Source: Urophycis tenuis
Lineage: Eukaryota > Chordata > Actinopteri > Gadiformes > Phycidae
Direction of reading: 5' to 3'
DNA length: 64,000 nucleotides
NCBI GenBank assembly: GCA_036785325.1
Contig: JAXIVH010000001.1
Location: 21,597,455-21,661,454, forward strand
Part shown: in pieces, positions 55,560-64,000 of the stretch
How the letters are laid out: each line of letters opens with the position of its first letter
Numbering within the stretch: position 1 is the stretch's first letter
The notes under the pieces: generated by a model
Told to the model about the DNA's origin: nothing
Seen by the model: only the letters and a program-made list of their open reading frames with translations
Database searches by the model: none
Position numbers and translations under genes: made by a program

Positions 55560-57585
55560 TCAATGTCCAATGTTTGCGCGGGCAGAGGGCAGAGAAAGAA
55601 GGGGGGTCAGTGCTGAGTGGGAGTTCAGCATCCTGACCGCCTGGTGGATGAAGCTGTCCTTCAGTCTGCTGGTCCTTGCCTTGAGACTCCTCATCCTCCT
55701 CCCAGAGGGCAGGCGGTTGAAGAGGCAGTGAGAGGGGTGGGTGGAGTTACCCGCAATGCTGAGTGCTTTGTGGGACAGGCGTGTGTTGTATATATCCTGG
55801 AGGGAGGGAAGGGGGGCACCGATGATCTTCTCAGCTGCTCTCTCTATGCGCTGCAGGGTCTTGCTACAGGATGCAGTGCAGCCGCCGTACCACACAGTGA
55901 TGCAGCTGGTCAGGATGCTCTCGGTGGTTCCCCGATAGAAAGAGCACATGATGGGGTCAGGTGCTCTCGCTCTCCGAAGTTTGCGGAGAAAGTAGAGGCG
56001 CTGCTGAGCTTTGCCGGCCAGTGATGCGGTGTTGCAGTTCCAGGAGAGGTTCTCAGCGAGATGCACCCCCAGGAATTTGGTGCTACTCACTCTCCCCACA
56101 GCAGCACCGTTGATGGTCAGTGGGGGGTGCTAGGTGGAGGCTCTACGGAAATCGACAACAATCTCCTTCGTCTTCTGTACCTTGAGAGAGAGATTGTTGT
56201 CTCTGCACCACTCGGCCAGCTGGCTCACCTCTTCCCTGTAGTTTGACTCATCGTTGTGGTTGATGAGCCCCACCACAGTCGTGTTGTCCGCAAACTTGAC
56301 GAAGAGGTTGTTATTGAAAGATGGAGTGCAGTCGTGGGTCAGCAGGGTGAAGAGAAGGGGGCTAAGCATGCATCCTTGGGAGGGCCCCTGTGTTCAGCAT
56401 GATTGTGCCAGATGCGTTCCTGCCGACCCGAACTGCCTGCGGTCTTCCGGTCAGGAAGTCCAACAACCAGTTACACAGTGAGGTCTGTAGTCCTAGACAG
56501 TCCAGCTTCCTGATCAGCTGCTGAGGGATGATCTTGTTGAAAGCTGAACTAAAGTCAAGGAACAGCATCCTAACATACGAGTACTTGGTCTCTAGGTGGG
56601 TGAGGGCTGAGTGGACGACGGTGGAGATTGCATCATCGGTCGACCTGTTGGCCCGATATGCAAACTGGTATGGGTCCAGTGAAGGGGGGAGGATGGATTT
56701 GATGTGCTGCACGACCAGCCGCTCGAAGCACTTCATGATGATGGGGGTCAGTGCAACGGGGCGGTAGTCGTTGAAGCAGGATGGAGAGGCCTTCTTCGGT
56801 ACCGGGATGATGGTGGTGCTCTTGAAGCAAGTGGGGACAACAGCTTGGCTCAGGGAGGTGTTGAACATGTCTGTGACTGTGAGCTCCTCTGCACAGTCCT
56901 TCAGCACACGACCGGGAATGTTGTCAGGCCCTGCAGCCTTGCAAGTGTTGATCCTGGAGAGGGATCTCCTCACACTGGCTGGCGAGAGACACAACACCTG
57001 GTCATCTGCAGGGGGTGGTGACTTCTGTGCAGGGGTGCTGTTGCCTGCTTCAAACCGTCCGAAGAAGTTATTTAGATTGTTCAGCAGAGTGGTGTCACTG
57101 TCACAGGTCTGTGGTCGGGGTTTATAGTCTGTGATGGTCTGTATCCCCTGCCACAGGCTCCTAGTGTCTCTGCTGTCAGTGAAGTGTTTGGATATACGGG
57201 TACTGTACTGCCTCTTAGCTAGCTTGATGCCCCGGATCAGGTTCTGATCTCAGGCCAGCCTCATCACCTGCTCTAAAAGCAGCATCCCGGGCTCTCAGTA
57301 GACCACGGACCCCGTCAGCCATGGTTTCTGGTTGTCTCGTACTGCCATGGTCTTGGTCTCTTGGTGTGTGACATCAATGCATTTGCTGATGTAGGCAGTA
57401 ACAGTGTCCGAATACTCCTGGATATTGGTGTGTTGGTTGTACGTGACTGCCTGCTTAAACATGTCCCAGTCTGTGGTGTTAAAGCAGTCCTGTAGTGCTG
57501 AGGAAGCACCCTCTGGCCACACCTGTACCTGCTTCTGGACCGGTCTGGTGACTCTGACCTTAGGCCTGTATGCTGGCATTAGCAT
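55560..57585 (-). pseudogene. Reverse transcriptase and endonuclease-linker of LINE copy J
   Basis: From the right: linker KPWLTGSV-like (57300), VTRPVQKQVQVWPEGASSAL (57460-57570), a degenerate part 57000-57290, then RT: INTCKAAGPDNIPGRVLKDC (56890-56950), TIIPVPKKASPSCFNDYRPV, FAYRANRSTDDAISTVV, LFLDFSSAFNKIIP. The catalytic box is FADNTT (second Asp lost), and the thumb is STKFLGVHLAENLSWNC with LPSGRRMRSLKA. Frameshifts near 56365, 56125 and elsewhere. The endonuclease proper (GDFN, SDH) is absent. Confidence 0.88.
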
Positions 57586-57654
57586 AACAGTGGTGTGGTC
57601 TGAAGCCTGCAGGCCTTGTATGCTCCTCGCTGTGTGGTGTAGACCAGGTCCAGA

Positions 57655-57738
57655 TAGGGCTGTCGCGGTTAAGGAATTTCTCCTGCGGTGAGTCAGAGCG
57701 GCTCAACACCGCGGTGTGCGGTGATACCGCCGCCCCCC
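57655..57738 (+). mobile_element. hAT end fragment
   Basis: TAGGGCTGTCGCGGTTAAGG and a GC-rich subterminal part (ACACCGCGGTG), cut at 57739 by the TTAA-flanked element. Its other end was not identified. Confidence 0.55.
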
Positions 57739-58570
57739 TTAAAGTGATGAAAATTCACCCTGAGGTAATTTCCACCAATAATCCAGCCAAATACCCCCTC
57801 AGAAGCATTTTTATCGACGGTCAATATTTATCAAGTTTAGTGGTATCAGCCGAATGGCTTAGTATTGGAGTGTCCGGTACAATTATTATTGGGACCTTGT
57901 GGTCTTTATTTATCATTCCCATGTGACATGGGAACGAAATTCGTTCTCTGCATTTGACCCATCCTATTGTACATATTGTACATAGGAGCTGGGGGCTGCT
58001 ATGATCAGCGCCCGGGGAGCAAGTTGGGGTTCAGGGTTCAGTGTCTTGCTCAAGGACACTTCGACATGTAGAAGTAAATTCAACACTCCATCGAAATGTA
58101 TTGACAACTGGAATAATTGAATACTTGAAATTAGATGTTGAATGAGTGTTGAATTCACTAACTTTTTCCTTACACTTGTGAGTTTTGAAGAGGACTTTTA
58201 CGAACTTATCTGGAAAGACGAAAGAGACGTCGACACAGCGGTAGCCTTAGCAACAGCTAGTTGAAGCTATCAGAAAAGTGCTCTTTTAAATAAACTCCTG
58301 GTGTACTTCCAAACTTTAAAATGCCTCGTTTTGTGAGTACAGACCATATATGTACTACTACAGAAGTTGGGTAACAATCCATGCATTATTAGTGGGGTAA
58401 TTCACGAGATATACACAGTGTACCGGACACTCCAATTCTAAGCCATTCGGCTGATACCCCTAAACTTGATAAATATTGACCGTCGCTAAAAATGCATCTG
58501 AGGGGGTATTTGGCTGGATTATTGGTGGAAATTACCTCAGGGTGAATTTTACTCCGAACCATCACTTTAA
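57739..58570. mobile_element. TTAA-flanked MITE with long inverted repeats (Kolobok-like)
   Basis: TTAA at 57739-57742 and 58567-58570. Arms of about 140 bp (57743-57881 and 58420-58566) are near-perfect inverses (e.g. AATATTTATCAAGTTTAG); the left arm lacks about 10 bp present in the right. The interior holds part of a SINE-like repeat (CTTGCTCAAGGACACTTCGA) and no recognised gene. TTAA sites are used by Kolobok and piggyBac; the end sequence favours Kolobok. Confidence 0.75.
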
Positions 58571-59295
58571 ATTGAGAAACTATTTGAAAAGGTAATGAAA
58601 AACAGAAATTGTAGGTATAAATAGCCAAAATAAAGGTCTATGCATCTAAAATACAGATGTGTAATGTAGGGCTACAGAGTGAATATGCAAGAATGGTCAA
58701 GAATAGGATGCACTAAAAGTCAGTCATTTCAGTAAGACTCATGGAGGCCACCACAAGTACTCACAAGATACATATTTTAGTTGAGCCAGCTCAATATTCA
58801 GTCCTTCCAGAAAAATGCGGAGTTTTTTTGTGATTGTTGCGGGCAAAAATCCTTGATAATGCGGCACATTTCCTTAAAAAATGCGATGGAATATGCGGGA
58901 TTTTTATGCCAATTTATGTGATGAAATTGCGGGAATTTGCAAAAAATGCGGGAACTTGCAAAAATGAATAATAAAAAAATGAATAACAAAAAAACAGTGG
59001 AGCACTCTGTTCTCACTAGGCTACTTCCTTAATGTAAAGAGTAATTTCTAATGACTTCCTATGATAAGCAAGCTTACTACATCACAGAAAGTGCTGGGAA
59101 TAATTAAGTTCTCATCTTGTTTTATTTTAGACCTTAATAAACACATGGCTCAAACTTACAAAACGGGATTATGAAATCATGGACCTAATGACTGAGTCAC
59201 TTTACAGTATCTTCAATCATAGATGGTTGAATAATAATAATTAAACAATTTATAATAATAAAAGTAATACTATTATTGTCTTACCTTATTAGATG
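58571..59295. other. No gene recognised
   Basis: Includes a unit rich in AATGCGG/GCGGGA motifs (58810-58950), probably an old MITE end, and AT-rich sequence. Confidence 0.45.
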
Positions 59296-59299
59296 AGCA

Positions 59300-60640
59300 G
59301 TTTAGTCAGCAGTGCAGTCTTCTCTGCTACTCTGTTGATCACAGTGTCTGTGTCCAGGTGCATGAGGTCGTCCTTCTCAGTAGCCATCAACATGAAAGCC
59401 TCCAGATGGTCCTGTGAGAAATGGCCATCTGAAAATTTAAATGAAATCGATCCAAAATCAATTAAATCGATTTTTTTACCCAGCCCTAATTGTCAGCATT
59501 GATAAGGATCCAAAGAATTTCTTCAGGGCTTCGTGTTTCGCCCACCACCTTGTCTCTCCAATTGTGTTGAGCCATCTGTGTCTCTTGTTCTGGCTTTCAT
59601 TCTCCCACAGATTCATCCTCTTATGACTCTGAACACAGCAATGTCGTTGAGACTGAACAGTGAGCCACTTTCAATTACGGACTAAGTTTTTTCAGAGAGC
59701 ACCAGATTCAGAACATGTGCATAGCACCACACATGCACATGGTTTTGGGACTGTGAGGACAACAGAGTGGAGAATCCTTTATATGGACTCTGCATATTAG
59801 ATGCCCCATCTGTAGCACTTTCAATGCACCACGTCATGTCCAATTTCAGTTTGTGCATCACCTCTGTCAGCAGATTGACAAAGTACTGTCCAGTAGCCTT
59901 CTCACACTTGACCACAGCAATGAGCCTCTCATTAACAACATCAGTAACATATCTCAGAATAACTGAGCATTGATCCTGTAATGTTATGTCCTGTGTTGTG
60001 TCAATCTGGACAGAGAACATGCCGGCTTCCTGAATCTCACTAGAAATGGACTCTTGAATGAGTTGCTTCACTGTTTCTATGACTGTATTGACTGTGGTTT
60101 TGGATATAAATGTGACAAGGGACCTTTTGTCCCAGATTGATGCAATTGCTTGCTTTGCTCAATGCATTTGCTCAGATGCTCTCTAAGGATGACATCATAT
60201 TTTGCAAGGAGAAGAATGATCTCTAAGAAGTTGCCGTGATCTAGAGTGGTATCTTCAAGAGTGTATGCTGCCTCATTCTCTTGGTGCCTGTAGCTAAGCC
60301 CCCTTTTGCCTATTAGCTTAACTACATCCACTATATGCTGCAGAACCTGCCGCCTCTTTCTGACTTGGTTTCTGTGAGCAGACATCTGGTTGCCAGCAAG
60401 CAAACTCCTAATGGCAGCTTTGCAAGCCTGTAGCATGTAGGCTCTTCTATGCGCTGCCCATAATGCTTCCAATCTGTCATTCCTGTACTGGTGCCATCCT
60501 CGCAGTGGAACACTCTCCATTTGGGGTTAATTGTTGATTGTTGAGGGTGATGGTTAAAAAATAGCTGAAGGGTGTCTGGGTTGGGACGGCTGAAATAATC
60601 AATGGGTGGGCTTGGGGTCTCTGGTGAGACCATCTCCTGT
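59300..60640 (-). pseudogene. ZMYM1-like (DUF4371) hAT transposase remnant
   Basis: From the right: TTF-finger-like start (DYFSRPNPDTLQLFFNHHPQ near 60590), a degenerate finger region, SYRHQENEAAYTLEDTTLDH (60235-60300), a break, then 60071-59682: IQESISSEIQEAGMFSVQID, TTQDITLQDQCSVILRYVTD, ERLIAVVKCEKATGQYFVNL, ESATDGASNMQ, HVHVWCYAHVLNLVLSEKT. The DTTQDI and TDGA catalytic surroundings are intact. Below 59680 the frame is broken (WWAKHEAL-like, near 59540) and a different hAT end (CCCAGCCCTAA, 59480) is mixed in. Different lineage from the BED-type copies. Confidence 0.8.
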
Positions 60641-61320
60641 GGAGATTATGTACGGGGCACAAACCTGGACATGAAAAGTAGAGAAATAGTATGGAATAAG
60701 TTTGAACACTCCTAATATGTATACAGATGTTTTATTGTAGCAGTAGTTAATCAGTGTTTTATTAGTTTTAACTGCATAATGTGAAACGGGTCCTTGTCTC
60801 TTATTTGATCTAATTTAATCTGAAAATGTCCATATATAAAGTGTTAAAAAAGAAAAAGAAAAAAGAAATGACATTTAACCACTGACTGAAAAAAATTATG
60901 TGAAGCAGATTTGAACAAATTGGACTGTGTGCACAAAGAAAGTGTATTGATACTTAAAACACTTTAACACTGGTGACCTGATTTATGGGATGTAATTATA
61001 GGTCAAAAATTGTGAAAACATGCATGCTGAAACCACACCACATAGCAACATGTGAGTTTTAAGCTAGTAGGACTGCAAATGTGTGGAATCCTTTGATGAA
61101 AATATAAAATAGTGGTTAATAAAAGCAACTTCCAATTAATCAGGATATTAGTATATTTTCCAACACTATAGATAACTAGATTTAGTTGTAACACACCACA
61201 CACTATGCAGAGATCTATTATGTCAAGTAAAGTTCATAGACAACGGTTTTGAACATTTAGTGAATGAGTGTTTATCCACAACATGTTAGCTTGCACTCAC
61301 ACCTGCTATCACCACCGCCA
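60641..61320. other. No gene recognised
   Basis: AT-rich; no motif on either strand. Confidence 0.5.
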
Positions 61321-61323
61321 ACG

Positions 61324-61361
61324 TCCTCCTCCTCCTCCTCCTCCTCCTCCTCCTCCTCCTC
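61324..61361. repeat. (TCC)n microsatellite
   Basis: About 12 TCC units. The Pro-rich and Ser-rich open frames over 61264-61596 are caused by it. Confidence 0.9.
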
Positions 61362-61631
61362 TTGTACCACCATGGCAGCCGGAGCCTCACTTTCACTCTC
61401 CGCCTACTGCTGGGAGGGACCCGCTGCAGCCGAAGCCCCACTGCTGCCGGCCCCCACTGAAGCAAACATGTTTAATATATTACCGCTCTTAGCGGTTATA
61501 TATCTTTTCCCTCAGCTTTTCTGCGCCGCCTTTTTGTTTTTTCTCCATCTTTGCTTTGTTTTTGATTTTTTCTCTTCCATAATGATAGCTCATTAAAGGT
61601 GATTGGACGAGGCGGGGTCTGGAAAATGTGT

Positions 61632-61821
61632 AGGTTGGACTACTGGGCCAGATATTCTTTGGACAGACCAGCCACTGGGCCTATGTGGGCCGCAGCTGAG
61701 CTTTGGGGGCCGGTGCATCTCTCTCCCTGGGCTGCAGAAAAAAAAAGGCAGCCACTGCCGACCCATTATTGACCGGCCCACTGGGAAAACTCCCGGTACT
61801 CCCTATGGCCAGTCCACCCCT
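61632..61821. mobile_element. Possible short MITE
   Basis: AGGTTGGACTACTGGGCCAG at the left and the inverse-like CTATGGCCAGTCCACCCCTG at the right, with internal fold-back (GGCAGCCACTGCC). A related fish repeat with AGGGGTGGACTGGCC ends is common. No clear target duplication. Confidence 0.35.
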
Positions 61822-61852
61822 GATTCCTGTGTGTCCAAAGTCTGGTCCCTTG

Positions 61853-62522
61853 TAGGCTTGTCACGATACTAGAATTTCAACTTCGATACCGATACCCAGT
61901 TCAGTATCGATACTCGATACCATTTCGATACCACACGGAACAAATTAAAGCACAGGCTTTTTTTTACTTTGCTGTAAAACTTTTTTTATTGCACGTACTG
62001 TACCATTGATACAATATTTTTTTTATAAAGTTGTATGAGGTAGTGCAAAACAAAATAGTACAACTTCAGTATTTAACCTCAATGACATAACAACCCTCTT
62101 TATGTTGTCTGAAAAAATAACCAGCCAGGATAATCTGGAACCAATGACACATTTTTAAGTCGTCTGGGGTAGTGCAAAACATAGGAAATACAAACTCCTT
62201 ACTGTACCATACCATCTTTTCAAGTTCTGAGGTAGTGCAAAAGAACAAAAAAAAAAAAAAAAAAAAAACCCACAATGTTATCAATCTGTAAGTTGTCTGA
62301 GCTAGTGCAAGAAATAACCACACTGTGTAACAGCAATGGCACCTGACTTTCAAGTTGTCTGAGGTAGTGAAAAAGAAAAACACCCACCACTCACAGTAAC
62401 ATCAACTGATAACAAAATGTCAGTTGTCTGAGTATAGACCATATTACATATTTATGCATTAAGGCAAGCCAACAAGTCACAGATAATAATAATAATAAAA
62501 ACAAAAGAAAATTTTGTTTTTA
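61853..62522 (+). mobile_element. hAT end and attached diverged 64-bp repeats
   Basis: TAGGCTTGTCACGATACTAG with subterminal GATACCGATACC motifs marks a hAT left end. From about 62030 to 62430 the motif GTTGTCTGAGGTAGTGCAAA recurs six times, mostly every 64-68 bp. The right end of the hAT was not found before the L2 at 62523. Confidence 0.55.
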
Positions 62523-63152
62523 TAGGCGCTGGTGAGCCTTCTTGATTAGGGCAGTGGTGTTGAGGGACCAGGATAGACTGTCGGAGATGTGGACTCCCAG
62601 AAACTTAAAGATGGATACCCGCTCAACCTCCGTCCCATTAATGTGGAGGGGGGTGTGCGTGCCACCTTTTGTTTTCCTGTAGTCCACGATGATCTCCTTG
62701 GTCTTCGTGGCGTTGAGGGACAGGTTGTTGTCGGCGCACCACACAGCTAGGCACTGAACCTCCTCCCTATACGCTGACTCATCGTTGTTGCTGATGAGGC
62801 CTATCACCGTTGTGTCGTCTGCAAACTTAACAATGGTGTTTGAACCATGTGTCGGTGTGCAGTCGTGGGTGAAGAGAGAGTACAGGAGAGGGCTCAGCAC
62901 ACAGCCCTGCAGAACGCCAGTGTTCAGGGTGAGGGTGGAGGAAGTGTGACCGTTGATCCTAACAGACTGCGGTCTGTTGGTCAGGAAGTCCAGTATCCAG
63001 TTACGGAGGGAGGGGGCAATGTTCAGATCACGGAGTTTGGTGATCAGTTTGGAGGGGTTGATTGTGTTGAATGCTGAACTGAAGTCAATGAACAGCATTC
63101 TAACATATGTATGGCTTTTGTCCAGGTGGGAGAGGGCGGAGTGCAGTGCCGT
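62523..63152 (-). pseudogene. Reverse transcriptase palm, LINE copy I
   Basis: FIDFSSAFNTINPSKLITKL, SLRNWILDFLTNRPQSVRIN, TLNTGVLQGCVLSPLLYSLF (Pro of VPQG changed to Leu), FADDTT (catalytic box intact), AWCADNN-like VWCADNNLSLNATKTKEIIV, FLGVHISDSLSWSLNTTALI. Open throughout, then ends abruptly at AHQRL where unrelated AT-rich sequence begins. Confidence 0.9.
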
Positions 63153-63198
63153 GGAAATGGCATCCTCTGTACTCCTATTGCATCCTCTGTACTCCTAT

Positions 63199-63494
63199 GA
63201 AGCACGTGGCTGAGTGAGCCTATGGCTGAACGTGCTCCTGAGTTGCCTCAGCTCGGCGTAGAGAGGGTGAGAGGGGTTGTCCAGGATCGCCTGCAGCTTT
63301 CCCCTCATCCTCCTCTCTGTCACCGCCTCCACACAGTCCAGCTTCATCCCCACCACGGAGCTCGCCCTCCTCACCAGCTTGTTCAGTTTACTGGCCCCAC
63401 CGCTCCCGATGCCTCCTCCCCAGCACACGACGGTGAAGAAGGTGACACTGGCTACCACCGACTGGTAGAACATCCGTAGCAGCCTAGTGCACAC
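63199..63494 (-). pseudogene. Foreign LINE C-terminal fragment inside copy I
   Basis: RLLRMFYQSVVASVTFFTVV, CWGGGIGSGGASKLNKLVRR, ASSVVGMKLDCVEAVTERRM, DNPSHPLYAELRQLRSTFSH: the end domain of another L2/Rex1-group LINE family, uninterrupted over its length. Confidence 0.8.
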
Positions 63495-63514
63495 ATTGAA
63501 GGAAGTGTGACAGT

Positions 63515-63891
63515 AGGAGTAGTAGTAGTGACACTGTCTGTGCTGGACCTCATGTAGTCCAGGACAGAGGAGGTGTAAAGGGTGATGTCCATGTGGGAGT
63601 CAAGGGTTGCCTCCGAGGAGTGCTTACTCCAGTCATGTTTTGAAAAACATTCCTGCAGTTTAGCCTCTGCCCCTTCTGGCCAGATCTTGACTGTCCTCAC
63701 TGTGGGCTTCACACGTCTGATAAGTGGGGAGTACTTGGGGAGTAGGAACAAAGAGACATGGTCTGATTGTCCTAAGTGGGGGAGGGGGATGGATTTGTAT
63801 GCCTCGGCCATGTTAGTGTAAACATGGTCTAAAGTTTTGTCTCCCCTGGTGGGGCAGGAGACATGCTGTTTAAATTTGGGGAGAACAGACT
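63515..63891 (-). pseudogene. Endonuclease end of LINE copy I
   Basis: Minus-strand frame from MAEAYKSIPLPHLGQSDHVS (SDH motif) through SPLIRRVKPTVRTVKIWPEG and CFSKHDWSKHSSEATLDSHM to SSVLDYMRSSTDSVT. Nearly identical to copy H 48320-48700. Cut on the right at TTAA by the last element in the window. Confidence 0.88.
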
Positions 63892-64000
63892 TTAAAGGGA
63901 TATTCCGCCATTTTTGGAAATAAGCTCATTTTCCACCTTCCCTCGAGCAAAACAATCGATCTTTACCCTTTTCCCGTTCATCCAGCCGTTCTGTGAGTCT
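63892..64000 (+). mobile_element. Left end of a TTAA-inserting DNA transposon
   Basis: At TTAA (63892-63895), a site also present in copy H, sequence changes to AGGGATATTCCGCCATTTTT, a terminus common among fish Kolobok-type elements. The element runs off the window. Confidence 0.65.

Larger units (their letters stand above)
53438..57654 (-). mobile_element. L2-like LINE (copy J) with nested transposons
   Basis: The 3' tail and 3' UTR (53438-54032) match 7766-8112 on the other strand. Coding parts lie at 55555-57600. A hAT of 1514 bp sits in the 3' UTR. The 5' side stops at 57654, where another hAT end starts. Confidence 0.85.
62523..63891 (-). mobile_element. Mosaic L2-like LINE (copy I)
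   Basis: 62523-63189 is reverse transcriptase almost identical to copy H, missing the thumb, C-terminus and 3' UTR. 63199-63500 is the C-terminal part of a different LINE family. 63515-63891 is again copy-H-like endonuclease. The junction at 63160-63198 has a 19-bp direct repeat GCATCCTCTGTACTCCTAT. Confidence 0.85.

Noticed and set aside
61264..61596. Ser-rich or Pro-rich small protein
   Set aside because: Both frames depend on the (TCC)n repeat, and neither shows conserved flanking domains.

Overview
The window looks like a piece of a ray-finned fish (teleost) genome. It contains one intact host gene, ube2k (ubiquitin-conjugating enzyme E2 K), with seven exons on the minus strand at 1327-4379. 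Nearly everything else that could be identified is a mobile element. The mix fits a teleost: L2/Rex1-like and RTE-like LINEs, BED-finger and ZMYM-type hAT transposons, PIF/Harbinger and ISL2EU-like transposons with THAP, SANT and SWIM domains, TTAA-inserting Kolobok-like elements, LTR retrotransposon remnants and tRNA-derived SINEs. No bacterial-style operon, phage or CRISPR array is present.

Layout. 1-4560: ube2k, whose introns hold a 20-bp minisatellite, a CT repeat and a CA repeat placed directly at splice sites. 5.6-8.1 kb: a ZMYM-type hAT remnant, a solo LTR with a 5-bp target duplication, a Ty3/gypsy gag-protease remnant and a LINE tail. 8.1-16.8 kb: one minus-strand LINE cut into three pieces by a hAT element (8444-11008) and an L2-like LINE (11115-14310); its coding frame reads across the hAT break. 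17.4-26 kb: several L2-like copies, one carrying a 44-bp satellite-like array and one split by a 1.3-kb LTR-like insertion. 26.0-29.1 kb: a nearly intact hAT (one homopolymer frameshift, one intron). 30.2-32.2 kb: an RTE-like endonuclease remnant. 32.3-36.1 kb: a divergent pair, SANT-like protein and THAP-DDE transposase, of a Harbinger/ISL2EU-type transposon. 36.4-44.5 kb: ISL2EU fragments, a 5'-truncated L2, a SINE, and an ISL2EU-like element with a hAT inside it. 44.5-49.5 kb: two head-to-tail L2 copies, one almost full length. 49.7-50.3 kb: a compact zinc-finger mini-gene of unknown family. 50.4-53.1 kb: a SINE split by a hAT. 53.4-57.7 kb: an L2 containing a hAT, containing a Harbinger-like MITE, containing another palindromic MITE. 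57.7-64 kb: a TTAA-flanked MITE, a ZMYM-type hAT remnant, further hAT ends, a mosaic L2 and the start of a second TTAA-type element.

Apart from ube2k these genes do not form a pathway. They are layers of insertions whose order can be read from target-site duplications: 8 bp for five hATs, 7-8 bp for two L2 copies, 4-5 bp for two LTRs, and TTAA for two cut-and-paste elements. All element names are family-level judgements made by eye, without database searches.
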